Shown here piece by piece: positions 45,438 to 53,923 of a stretch of 64,000 nt of DNA; position 1 is the first letter of the stretch; the number at the start of each line of letters is the position of its first letter. The stretch covers positions 186,001-250,000 of the forward strand of contig JAEWAK010000060.1 in NCBI GenBank assembly GCA_023391695.1, given 5' to 3'. Position numbers and translations under genes: made by a program. Origin of the DNA: Bacillota bacterium. Its GTDB lineage: Bacteria; Bacillota; Clostridia; Lachnospirales; Lachnospiraceae. The notes beneath the pieces are model-generated. The model did no database searches. It saw only the letters and a program-made list of their open reading frames with translations, and had not been told where the DNA came from.

Positions 45438-46475
45438 ATGGAACGAACTATGCTTCAGCAAGTAATGACAGAACCAGGGAAAATAGAATTTCATGAAATA
45501 CCGGTACCTAAGCCCTTATCCGGACAAGTTCTTGTTAAAATTATGAAAATTGGGATTTGCGGCAGTGATATCCATGTTTATCACGGAAAACATCCTTTTA
45601 CAAAGTATCCGGTTACCCAGGGGCATGAAGTGTCGGGACAAATTGAAGAACTTGGGGAAGGGGTCAAACAGTTTAAGGTTGGAGAAAAAGTAACGATAGA
45701 GCCGCAGGTAGTATGTGGAAACTGTTATCCGTGCCGCCATGGAAAATATAATCTTTGTGAAGAATTGAAAGTTATGGGCTTTCAGACAACAGGAGCAGCT
45801 TCCGTATACTTTGTGGTAGAGGCAGCTAAGGTAACGAAACTGCCTGACGATATGAGTTTTGATGAGGGTGCAATGATTGAACCTCTGGCAGTAGGGATTC
45901 ATGCTGTAAAACGTATCGGAGATATAACAGGAATGAAAGTTGCAGTGTTGGGCGCAGGTCCAATAGGAATCCTTGTTGCCCAGGCAGCGAAAGCGTTAGG
46001 GGCAGAAAGCGTTATGATAACAGATATCAGTCAGTTCAGACTGGAAAAAGCGAAAGAATGCGGAGCTGATTATATATATAATACCAGGAATGTAGATTTT
46101 GGAGATGCCATGCTTAATGCTTTTGGTCCTGATAAGGCGGATGTCATTTATGATTGTGCCGGTAATGATATAACTATGGGACAGGCGATTAAGTATGCAA
46201 GAAAGGGAAGTACGATTATTCTAGTAGCAGTATATGCCGGTATGGCAAATGTTGATTTGGCCGTATTAAATGATCATGAATTGAATTTAGATACTACAAT
46301 GATGTATAGGCATGAAGATTATGTGGATGCCATTCGCCTGGTGGAAGAGAAGAAAATAAAATTAGAACCGCTCATGACAAAAACTTTCAATTTCACAGAT
46401 TATCTTGAAGCTTATAAATACATAGATGAAAATAGTGAAACCAGTATGAAAATTCTGATTGATGTACAGGCATAG
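45438..46475 (+). CDS. Zinc-dependent medium-chain alcohol/polyol dehydrogenase
   Basis: A 345-residue MDR enzyme. Catalytic zinc residues: C41 (GICGSD), H63-E64 (QGHE). Structural zinc: C93, C96, C99, C107. NAD-binding VLGAGPIGILVAQAAK (about 172-188). AAGGAGG lies 7 bases before ATG 45438; a TTG frame start at 45411 is rejected. The family includes sorbitol, threonine and other secondary-alcohol dehydrogenases. Placed between a sulfatase and TauE, it may oxidise the hydroxyl exposed by desulfation; that is inference. Confidence 0.9.
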   Translation: MERTMLQQVMTEPGKIEFHEIPVPKPLSGQVLVKIMKIGICGSDIHVYHGKHPFTKYPVTQGHEVSGQIEELGEGVKQFKVGEKVTIEPQVVCGNCYPCRHGKYNLCEELKVMGFQTTGAASVYFVVEAAKVTKLPDDMSFDEGAMIEPLAVGIHAVKRIGDITGMKVAVLGAGPIGILVAQAAKALGAESVMITDISQFRLEKAKECGADYIYNTRNVDFGDAMLNAFGPDKADVIYDCAGNDITMGQAIKYARKGSTIILVAVYAGMANVDLAVLNDHELNLDTTMMYRHEDYVDAIRLVEEKKIKLEPLMTKTFNFTDYLEAYKYIDENSETSMKILIDVQA

Positions 46476-46482
46476 AATTTAA

Positions 46483-46499
46483 GGATGCTTTTAGCATCC
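46483..46499 (+). promoter_or_regulatory. Short hairpin between dehydrogenase and TauE
   Basis: GGATGCT (46483-46489) and AGCATCC (46493-46499) form a 7-bp stem with a 3-nt loop; only ATTTG follows, so at most a weak attenuator. Confidence 0.45.
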
Positions 46500-46527
46500 A
46501 TTTGAGATTTTAAAGAAGGATAAAGAA

Positions 46528-47319
46528 ATGATTATATATGCCATAGTAATGTTAATCTGCTTTATAGCATCATTTTTTGGCGCGATTTGCGGAATAGGCG
46601 GCGGAGTTATCATAAAGCCGGTTTTGGACTCATTAGGAATTATGAATGCCGAAACCATTAGTTTTCTTTCGGGTTTTACTGTACTAACTATGTCCGTATA
46701 TTCCGTAAATAAAGCTATATTGGCCAAAGATTCAACGGTAAAATTAAAAACGGGAATTCCTGTATCTATAGGTGCAGTTATTGGAGGGATTGCAGGCAAG
46801 TATATTTTCGATGCACTGAATTACGGTTTTTCAAATACGGAATATATCGGTTCTATTCAAGCATTGTGTCTATTAGTTATAACCTTTGGCACGTTGATCT
46901 ATACAATTAAAAAACATTCTATTCATACATTGCATATTAAAAGTATTGCGGTATGCATTATTGTTGGTGTAGTTCTTGGTTTCTTTTCTGCTTTCTTGGG
47001 AATAGGAGGAGGACCGTTCAATCTTGTAATTCTGTCTTTCTTTTTTTCAATGAAAAGCAAAGAAGCAGCACAGAATTCATTATATATAATCATGCTTTCG
47101 CAGTTTGCAAGCTTATGCTTTGCCGTATTTAGTGGAAAATTACCGGTTTTTAATATATATGTACTTCTAGGAATGTCTTGTATGGGGATTTTGGGTGCCA
47201 TCATAGGAAGAAAAGTTAATATGAAAATTGAATCTGCTGTTGTTGATAAACTTTTTATTGATATAAATGTAGTTATTATTGGAATCTGTATCTACAATAT
47301 TTTATATAAAGTTATCTGA
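46528..47319 (+). CDS. TauE/SafE family exporter, copy 5
   Basis: A 263-residue membrane protein with CGIGGGVIIKP and LGIGGGPFNL. GAAGGA precedes the ATG. It is the last gene of cluster 2 and is inferred to export sulfate released by the two sulfatases upstream. It shares the PFNL variant and the KEAAQNSL segment with copy 4, so copies 4 and 5 look like a sub-branch. Confidence 0.87.
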   Translation: MIIYAIVMLICFIASFFGAICGIGGGVIIKPVLDSLGIMNAETISFLSGFTVLTMSVYSVNKAILAKDSTVKLKTGIPVSIGAVIGGIAGKYIFDALNYGFSNTEYIGSIQALCLLVITFGTLIYTIKKHSIHTLHIKSIAVCIIVGVVLGFFSAFLGIGGGPFNLVILSFFFSMKSKEAAQNSLYIIMLSQFASLCFAVFSGKLPVFNIYVLLGMSCMGILGAIIGRKVNMKIESAVVDKLFIDINVVIIGICIYNILYKVI

Positions 47320-47458
47320 CACCGAAAATCGTAGTATTGTGGATTACACAAACCGCACTTAGATTTTATAAAAAACATCCGGTTAAATACTCCCCAAGCA
47401 TTTATTGGCCTTTTATAAGATTATCACACACTGGAACGTCTTTTGGCTTACTCGACTG

Positions 47459-47494
47459 AGAGGGAGGTAACTGAAATAGTCAGCTGCTCCCTCT
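47459..47494 (+). terminator. Probable terminator of cluster 2
   Basis: AGAGGGAG (47459-47466) pairs with CTCCCTCT (47487-47494), inner ACTGA/TCAG; the following T content is low (TTGATTT), so termination may be partial. Confidence 0.55.
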
Positions 47495-47595
47495 TGATTT
47501 ATAACGGGATGCTTATAATTACGGTATCTTTAAAATATCGTTGGGATAAATAATATGTATCCGAAAGTTACGAAAAGAAAACCCATAAATAAGTA

Positions 47596-47648
47596 TTGAC
47601 AATCAGGTTATGATAAAGTATTATATTTTTATAGAAAACGTTAACTAT
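47596..47648 (+). promoter_or_regulatory. Promoter and operator of LacI regulator 4
   Basis: TTGACA (47596-47601), 17-bp spacer, TATTAT (47619-47624). At the start site ATAGAAAACGTTAACTAT (47631-47648) is a dyad of the form ATAGnnAACGTTnnCTAT. The same form occurs before the aldolase gene at 48716-48733. Confidence 0.85.
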
Positions 47649-47660
47649 AAGGAAAAAACA

Positions 47661-48677
47661 ATGGGAAGAAATATTACAATTAAAGATATTGCGCAGCACA
47701 CCGGGCTGTCAATTACAACTGTTTCAAGAGCATTAAACAGTAACTACCCGGTAAGTTCAGATGCAAGAAAGAAAATAGAGGAAGCGGTTTCGGAATTAGG
47801 ATATCGTCCTAATTTAGTGGCAAGAAGTCTAAAGAGTAACAATACCAATACAATCGGTTTTGTTGTTGCGGATATTTCAAATCCATTTTTCATGAAAGTA
47901 GCAAAAGGATTAGAAGAAGAGCTGGTTAAAAAAGGATACCAGATAATTTTGGCCAGCAGTGACGGCGATGCTGAGAAGGAACGGGATATATTAAGGATGT
48001 TTCTGGAGCGCCGGATTGACGCGCTTGTTCTGGCATCTTCAGATACCTCGGCTGAAATGGTAAGTAATGTAATAGACAGTGATATTCCGGTCATATTAGT
48101 GGACCGGATAATAGAAGGAATTAATGTCGATGTATTTACGGATGATAATTATAATGCGGCGTTTGAATTAACTAAACTGCTGATAGAACAAGGTCATCGC
48201 GATATTGCATTTGCCAATGTTATGCTGGGTATCAGCTCCGGAAAGGAACGTTTGGAGGGAGCATTGTCCGCCATGAAGACCTGCGGCATTCCTGTTAATA
48301 AGGAATGGATCAGTGAAAGCCAGTTTACCAGTGAAGAGGCGGAAGCCTGGATCTATCATTTATTTGCCGGGAATTCAAAGCATCCTACTTCAATTTTCTG
48401 TGCCAATAATATTGTGGCAGAGGGTGTTATGGTAGCCTGCAAGGCTTTGAAGCTACGGATTCCGGAAGATATTTCAGTTGTATCGTATGGCGAAATAAGT
48501 ATGCAGGCATTAATCGAGCCGAAGATCACACATGCGAAGCAGGAACCGTATGTAATGGGCGGAATTGTTGCCAAGCAGTTGTTAAAACACATTCGGCAAA
48601 GAGAAAAATACGACCCGGTTACCTTCCGGATGCCTGTTAAAATTATTGTTCAGGGATCAATAAAGACAATAAAGTGA
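47661..48677 (+). CDS. LacI-family transcriptional regulator 4
   Basis: A 338-residue regulator with helix-turn-helix TIKDIAQHTGLSITTVSRAL and a full sugar-binding domain (IGFVVADISNPFFMKVAKGL). Start at 47661 is downstream of the promoter; a frame start at 47610 would lie between -35 and -10. Operators of identical form precede it and the operon at 48753, so it probably represses both. The operon encodes aldolase, kinase, ABC importer and a sucrose-phosphorylase-like enzyme, so the inducer is probably a sugar from that route. Confidence 0.93.
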   Translation: MGRNITIKDIAQHTGLSITTVSRALNSNYPVSSDARKKIEEAVSELGYRPNLVARSLKSNNTNTIGFVVADISNPFFMKVAKGLEEELVKKGYQIILASSDGDAEKERDILRMFLERRIDALVLASSDTSAEMVSNVIDSDIPVILVDRIIEGINVDVFTDDNYNAAFELTKLLIEQGHRDIAFANVMLGISSGKERLEGALSAMKTCGIPVNKEWISESQFTSEEAEAWIYHLFAGNSKHPTSIFCANNIVAEGVMVACKALKLRIPEDISVVSYGEISMQALIEPKITHAKQEPYVMGGIVAKQLLKHIRQREKYDPVTFRMPVKIIVQGSIKTIK

Positions 48678-48709
48678 AAAATAAACACCTCGTTGAGGTA
48701 TTTATTTTT
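48677..48709 (+). terminator. Terminator of LacI regulator 4
   Basis: AAATAAACACCTC (about 48678-48691) pairs with GAGGTATTTATTT (48695-48707) with a GTT loop, then more T. It overlaps the promoter of the next operon. Confidence 0.8.
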
Positions 48710-48733
48710 AAGCCTATAGAAAACGTTTCCTAT
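48694..48733 (+). promoter_or_regulatory. Promoter and operator of the aldolase/GH13 operon
   Basis: TTGAGG (48694-48699), 16-bp spacer, TATAGA (48715-48720). The operator ATAGAAAACGTTTCCTAT (48716-48733) overlaps the -10 box, so repressor binding would block polymerase directly. Confidence 0.7.
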
Positions 48734-48752
48734 AAATATAAGGAGAATAAAT

Positions 48753-49724
48753 ATGCCAATTGTAAAAATGTCAGAGATATATGCAGATGCGTCTGAGAAA
48801 CAATATATTGTGGGAGCCTTTAATGTATTTAATTTAGATACAATGCATGCAGTGCTTCAGGCTGCTGAAAAAGAAGAATCCCCTGTGATACTTCAGGTAT
48901 CCATGGGGGCGCGTAAATATATTCCCTCACTGGAACTCTTTATAAGTATCATGAAAATAATGGCGGATACGGTAACGGTCCCGGTTAGTATCAATCATGA
49001 CCATTGTTTGGGTATCCAGGCAGCAAAAGAAGCAATCGATGCCGGAGTAAACAGTGTCATGTTTGATGGTTCACATCTTAGTTTCGAAGAAAATATTTCT
49101 GCTACCAGGGAAGTGGTTGAATATGCAAAAGAAAAAGGGGTTTGCGTTGAAGCTGAATTGGGCTGTTTACCGGGATTTGAAGATGAAGTTTTTGCAGAAA
49201 ATGCTGTATTTACCAATCCGGAAATGGCAAAAGAATTTGTGGAACGTACCGGGTGTGATTTTCTGGCCGTTGCGGTAGGAACTTCTCATGGAGGAGTGAA
49301 ATCCGATAATCCTTTACTTCTTCATTTTGATATATTGGAAAAAATTCATGAAATAATACCCAGGGTACCGCTTGTATTACATGGAGCCGCATCCCTGCCG
49401 GATGAATTGATTACATATGTTAACAGGTATGGCGGAAAGGTTCCAAATTTAAAAAACTGCAGTGAGGCAGATATTAATAAAAGCAGATTTTATGGGATTT
49501 GTAAGGCAAATATGGATGTTGACAATTTTCTGGCCTATACGGGCACCGTTAGAAAGGTACTTACCGAAAAACCTGAAAAGTACGATCCCAGGATATATTT
49601 AAAGCCTGCAAAGGAAGCTTTTGAAGAAGAAATAAGACATAAGATGAAGCTCGTGAATCAGAGTTCGAATCATAACTGGCTGAAAGAACAGGGGGAAAAA
49701 AATGATACGCTCAATTTGTCTTAA
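48753..49724 (+). CDS. Class II fructose/tagatose-bisphosphate aldolase
   Basis: A 323-residue class II aldolase. Zinc and active-site segment NHDH (81-84, in VSINHDHCLG), FDGSHLSFEEN, EAELG, GTSHGG and LHGAA are all present. It cleaves a ketose 1,6-bisphosphate into glyceraldehyde 3-phosphate and dihydroxyacetone phosphate or a related split. It is first in an operon; the next gene (PfkB kinase) overlaps its end by 23 bp. The pair aldolase plus hexose-phosphate kinase suggests a dedicated route for a keto-hexose phosphate. Exact stereospecificity cannot be told. Confidence 0.93.
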   Translation: MPIVKMSEIYADASEKQYIVGAFNVFNLDTMHAVLQAAEKEESPVILQVSMGARKYIPSLELFISIMKIMADTVTVPVSINHDHCLGIQAAKEAIDAGVNSVMFDGSHLSFEENISATREVVEYAKEKGVCVEAELGCLPGFEDEVFAENAVFTNPEMAKEFVERTGCDFLAVAVGTSHGGVKSDNPLLLHFDILEKIHEIIPRVPLVLHGAASLPDELITYVNRYGGKVPNLKNCSEADINKSRFYGICKANMDVDNFLAYTGTVRKVLTEKPEKYDPRIYLKPAKEAFEEEIRHKMKLVNQSSNHNWLKEQGEKNDTLNLS

Positions 49725-50631
49725 TCCGGTCATTGATCGAAGCTATTATATCGATTCTTTTGTAACAGGAAGAAGGATTGGAAATCTGGTCCCTGCCGTT
49801 TCACCGGGGGGAAAAGGAATTAATGTGGCTAAGGTGTGCAGGCAATGTAATGTGCCGGTAATATTATATGGTTTTATAGCCGGTGCGAATGGGAGCCTGA
49901 TAAGAGAATACGTTGAAGAATCCGGGATTACTGCCAGGTTATTTGAGACAGAGGGGAATACACGGGAAACCATTAATATTCTGGACCGTGTACAAAACCA
50001 GGAAACCGAACTGGTGGAGGAAGGACCCGCTGTGCCATCCGATCAGATACGGCAGTTTATGCAGATGTTAAGAGAAGATATTATGCCAGACGATATTGTG
50101 ATTTGTTCCGGAATCAGTATTACAGGGGCGCCGGAAGATATTTATGTAAAGATAAGTGAAATCTGTAAGGAAAAACAGGCAAAATGCTTTCTGGATACAA
50201 ATAGTGTGGACAAAGAGATTTTAATGAAAGGAAGTTATTTTCTTTATAAACCGAATCATAAAGAAGTGTGTGAATTATTTGGAAGGGATATAACCTGTGA
50301 TGTGGTGCAGATCGCTGAAATGGCCGGTAAACTGACCAAACAATGTGAATTCATTCTGGTATCTTTAGGGGAAGAAGGAGGTATTTTGGTAGGTAAAAAT
50401 ATCAGATGTCATCTTAAGGTACCCAAGGTTGATGTCGTGTCGACAATCGGAAGCGGTGATTCCAGTGTATCCGGATTTGCCATGGGACTGGAACAGGGGA
50501 TGGATATTATCCAGTGCGCCAAATATGCAATGGGCTGCGGGATTTATAATTCCACACAAAAGGGTATTGCGTGTGTTAATAAGGCGGCAGCATTAAGCCT
50601 TATGAATAGAATTGAGGTAGTTAAATTATAA
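49702..50631 (+). CDS. PfkB-family hexose-phosphate kinase (1-phosphofructokinase/tagatose-6-P kinase type)
   Basis: A 309-residue PfkB kinase. N-terminal ICLNPVIDRSYYIDSF and SPGGKGINVAKV are typical of the 1-phosphofructokinase/tagatose-6-phosphate kinase branch; the C-terminal IGSGDSSVSGF carries the catalytic aspartate and anion hole. It should phosphorylate a keto-hexose phosphate to the bisphosphate used by the aldolase upstream. GGGG lies before the ATG, which is inside the aldolase gene. No PTS or fructokinase is seen in this operon, so how the hexose gets its first phosphate is unclear. Confidence 0.88.
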   Translation: MIRSICLNPVIDRSYYIDSFVTGRRIGNLVPAVSPGGKGINVAKVCRQCNVPVILYGFIAGANGSLIREYVEESGITARLFETEGNTRETINILDRVQNQETELVEEGPAVPSDQIRQFMQMLREDIMPDDIVICSGISITGAPEDIYVKISEICKEKQAKCFLDTNSVDKEILMKGSYFLYKPNHKEVCELFGRDITCDVVQIAEMAGKLTKQCEFILVSLGEEGGILVGKNIRCHLKVPKVDVVSTIGSGDSSVSGFAMGLEQGMDIIQCAKYAMGCGIYNSTQKGIACVNKAAALSLMNRIEVVKL

Positions 50632-50653
50632 AATGTACAGGAGGAATTACAAA

Positions 50654-52012
50654 ATGAAAAAGAAGTTTTTAGCATTAATTTTAGCAGCAGCAATGATGGG
50701 AACATTATTGACGGGATGCGGAACATCCAAACCTGCCGAGACAGACAACAAGACAACGGAAACATCTGGGGCAGCTGAGTCGGAGCCGGAAGAGACGCAG
50801 GAAAATACAGATCCGGTCAAACTTACAATTATGGGAGGAGCTCAGCTTGTATCCGTAGCAGAAGTTGTCCTGAAAGATTACCTGGCAGAACATACTAATG
50901 TATCGATTAATTTTGAAAAATATTCTTATGCGGAATATCCGACCAAGATGAAAGTGCAGCTTTCCGGCGGAGACAGTACACCGGATATTATGCTTATCCA
51001 TGATTTGTTTGCTTCCCAATTTGTCAGGGCCGGATATTTGGAAGACCTGTCCGGCTTATTTTCCAAAGATGAAGTATTACCGATAATGGGTCCGGTAACC
51101 GATAATGGCAAGGTTTACGGTTTACCGAATCAGGTTACCAATGAGTACGCATTTGTTTACAGAAGCGATATCTTTGACCAGTTGGGATTACAGGTACCGA
51201 CAACCTTTGATGAATACTTTAACACAGCTTTGAAATTAAAAGAAGCGGGTTATTATGCAGGTGCATTTGATCCGTCGGACACGAAAAGCTTTGAGTTATT
51301 TAAATCATTTGTTATGATGCTGGGCGGTAATATCCTGGATGATAACGGAGAGGTTACCTTAGATAAAGCAAAAGAGGCAATGGAGCTGATTAAAAAATGT
51401 GTGGATGCAGGAATCTGGCATACGAGTACGGAGAGTGACAGCGAAGCATACTGGACTGCATTTAATGCGGGTAAAATAGCCTGCACGCCATGTATTGCCG
51501 CACATGCATCCTATTATGAAAGTAAAGTAGACCCCAATGGGAATGGCGGATATGGCAAGCTTGTTGTAACGGACCCGATTTCCTTTAGCGCAGACGGACG
51601 TAAAAACTTTATATTCAATACGGAATATTATTGTATTAATGCAAAATCAAAATACAAGGAAGCTGCAAAGGATATAGTATCCTATTTGGCACTGAGTGAA
51701 GAAGCAGACTTAAAATTCTCTAATGTGAATGAAGACGGTGTTATGGCACAGTATTCGACCGGATCCATTGCAGGTCTTAAGGCAGTTGCCAATGCTGATT
51801 TAGACGGCTGGAAAGCTTATGGCGGGCAGAATGTAGTAAGCTATCTTGCCAAGTCAGTACTGGATACCAATCCGGAGATACCCTACGTTGATGAAAGAAG
51901 TAATGAAATTAATACTATTATAGCAGGAGCTCTTGGCGAGGTGTTTCTCAATGGCAGATATACGATTGATGAAGCGGTTGATATTATAAAAAAGAAAATT
52001 AAGGAAATTTAA
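50654..52012 (+). CDS. ABC sugar-binding lipoprotein (CUT1)
   Basis: A 452-residue extracellular sugar-binding protein with a lipoprotein signal ending LLTGC. AGGAGG (near 50640) precedes ATG 50654; the ATG at 50633 is part of a short upstream overlap and less likely. Family features include the STPDIMLIHDLFA region and VTNEYAFVYRSDIF. With the two permeases it forms a CUT1 importer without its own ATPase. Ligand inferred to be a glucoside taken by the phosphorylase at 53924. Confidence 0.92.
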   Translation: MKKKFLALILAAAMMGTLLTGCGTSKPAETDNKTTETSGAAESEPEETQENTDPVKLTIMGGAQLVSVAEVVLKDYLAEHTNVSINFEKYSYAEYPTKMKVQLSGGDSTPDIMLIHDLFASQFVRAGYLEDLSGLFSKDEVLPIMGPVTDNGKVYGLPNQVTNEYAFVYRSDIFDQLGLQVPTTFDEYFNTALKLKEAGYYAGAFDPSDTKSFELFKSFVMMLGGNILDDNGEVTLDKAKEAMELIKKCVDAGIWHTSTESDSEAYWTAFNAGKIACTPCIAAHASYYESKVDPNGNGGYGKLVVTDPISFSADGRKNFIFNTEYYCINAKSKYKEAAKDIVSYLALSEEADLKFSNVNEDGVMAQYSTGSIAGLKAVANADLDGWKAYGGQNVVSYLAKSVLDTNPEIPYVDERSNEINTIIAGALGEVFLNGRYTIDEAVDIIKKKIKEI

Positions 52013-52032
52013 GCTGTTTGGAGGGTTTAATT

Positions 52033-52929
52033 ATGAGCCATACATGGAATGAAATAAAGCGCTATAGGCATTGTTATTTATGGTTGGCACCATTTTTTCT
52101 GTTATTTTTTGTTTTTTATGTGTATCCGGCAGTCTATGGTTTTTTAATCAGTTTAACCAAATATAACGGAATGGGGACTTTAGCCAATGCAGAGTTTGTC
52201 AGCCTGGATAATTATACGAAGCTGTTTCAGGATAGTACTTTTTGGCTTTCATTAAAGAATACATTTATTGTATGGCTCTATATTATTCCGACCAGGACAT
52301 TTTTAGCTTTAATTTTAGCAACAATATTGAATTCTTCAAAAATATTCGGCAAAAGAGTATATTCGACGGTAGTTCTTGTACCATATATTACGGCTGTTGC
52401 TGTCGTGGCAATTATTTTTCGGATTATGATGACAACAGAAGGCGGTCTGATTAACGTTATTTTAAATAATTATTTTGGAATTCCCAATATTAAGTGGCTG
52501 GATTCCACGGTTATGTCTAAAGTGTCTGTTGCTGTTATGAATGTCTGGAGGATGACCGGATACTTTTCACTGGTATTACTGGCCGGAATGCAGAAAATAC
52601 CTAATTCTGTAAATGAAGCGGCCAGTATCGACGGTGCCGGCCGGCTTACCCGGTTTTTTAAGATAACAATGCCGTTAATGATACCTGAAATCTTTTTTGT
52701 AGCCATGATATCTACTATCTGGATTTTCCAAAATGTCGGTGACATTATGGTGCTGACTCAGGGCGGTCCTTTGGATTCATCCACTACTCTGGTTTATTAT
52801 ATGTACCGGAATGCATATGAATATTCTAAAATGGGCTATGCCGCAGCAATTACCTATGTGTTGTTTATCATACTGGCTTCCATGAGTCTGTTTGTTGTAA
52901 GAAGTTATTACAGGAAAGCGGAGGATTAA
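52033..52929 (+). CDS. ABC sugar permease 1 (CUT1, MalF-like)
   Basis: A 298-residue membrane protein with about six segments and coupling loop NEAASIDGAGRLTRFFKITMP. GGAGGG precedes ATG 52033; a TTG start at 52018 is less likely. It ends at the start of a 72-bp tandem duplication. Confidence 0.93.
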   Translation: MSHTWNEIKRYRHCYLWLAPFFLLFFVFYVYPAVYGFLISLTKYNGMGTLANAEFVSLDNYTKLFQDSTFWLSLKNTFIVWLYIIPTRTFLALILATILNSSKIFGKRVYSTVVLVPYITAVAVVAIIFRIMMTTEGGLINVILNNYFGIPNIKWLDSTVMSKVSVAVMNVWRMTGYFSLVLLAGMQKIPNSVNEAASIDGAGRLTRFFKITMPLMIPEIFFVAMISTIWIFQNVGDIMVLTQGGPLDSSTTLVYYMYRNAYEYSKMGYAAAITYVLFIILASMSLFVVRSYYRKAED

Positions 52930-53069
52930 GGTGAAAAATAAAAAGCATATATTTCACCATCCTGATCAAAATGCGCGCCAAAGCACGCAGATGGGAGTTA
53001 AGGTGAAAAATAAAAAGCATATATTTCACCATCCTGATCAAAATGCGCGCCAAAGCGCACAGATGGGAG
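52926..53069 (+). repeat. 72-bp tandem duplication between two permease genes
   Basis: Copy 1 (52926-52997) and copy 2 (52998-53069) differ only at a few bases (GCACGC versus GCGCAC). Because 72 is divisible by three, the GTG at 52931 opens a 47-codon frame through both copies to TAA 53072, directly before the permease ATG 53076. GGTGAAA/TTTCACC within each copy is an inverted repeat. A related copy lies at 42131-42182. Confidence 0.92.
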
Positions 53070-53075
53070 TTTAAG

Positions 53076-53921
53076 ATGAAAAAAATAAATTTAAAACACG
53101 GTATGGGTTTGATAATATCGATATTTTTACTGATTTTTGTTGTAATTATTACCTGCTTTCCGTTTATCATGATGCTTTTAGGAAGCTTTAAAGAAGATTA
53201 TGAGATTTTTACCTTGTCACCTTCCCTATTACCACGAAACGGTTTCCGTTTTAAAATGTATCAGCTTTTATTTGATAACTGGCCATTTTTGAGGAATATG
53301 CTAAACAGCATAATTGTTTCCGTTACTACAACTATATTATCCTGCATTTTTTGCACTATGGCAGGATTTACGTTTGCAAAATATAATTTTCCGTTTAAAA
53401 ATATATTATTTATTCTTATGCTGACTTCCATGATGATTCCTTTGGAAACCAGATTGGTGCCCACTTATATGCTTGTGCAGGGCTTAGGAGGAAGTAATAA
53501 GTTTTGGGCTTTGATTGTACCCAACGCCATACCTGCATTTGGTATTTTTATGATGCGTCAGTTCGCAATGGGTGCAATACCGTTGGAAACCATGGAAGCT
53601 GCAAGAATGGAAGGTGCGATAGAAAGGCAGATTCTTACTAAGGTAGCATTTCCCATGTTGAAACCGGCAATTGCATCATTAGCAATTCTGGCATTTATGA
53701 ATAATTGGAATGAATTTTTGTGGCCGATTATCATTACTACAAAAAAGGAGAAGCTGACCGTAACAGCGCTGCTGCGTTCCATCGGGGATACTTCCATGAA
53801 CGGAAACTACGGTGTCTTACTTGCCGCAGCTACGTTAAGTGCTTTACCGATTTTAATATTATACTTATGTTTTCATAAGCAAATGATTAACGGAATTTTG
53901 GAAGGAACAGGAAAAGAATAA
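53076..53921 (+). CDS. ABC sugar permease 2 (CUT1, MalG-like)
   Basis: A 281-residue membrane protein with about six segments and coupling loop METMEAARMEGAIERQILTK. The start is ATG 53076 (MKKINLKHGMG) behind GGGAG in the repeat; the frame is open further up to 53043 but that part is repeat-derived. The next gene starts 2 bp after its stop. Confidence 0.92.
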   Translation: MKKINLKHGMGLIISIFLLIFVVIITCFPFIMMLLGSFKEDYEIFTLSPSLLPRNGFRFKMYQLLFDNWPFLRNMLNSIIVSVTTTILSCIFCTMAGFTFAKYNFPFKNILFILMLTSMMIPLETRLVPTYMLVQGLGGSNKFWALIVPNAIPAFGIFMMRQFAMGAIPLETMEAARMEGAIERQILTKVAFPMLKPAIASLAILAFMNNWNEFLWPIIITTKKEKLTVTALLRSIGDTSMNGNYGVLLAAATLSALPILILYLCFHKQMINGILEGTGKE

Positions 53922-53923
53922 AT

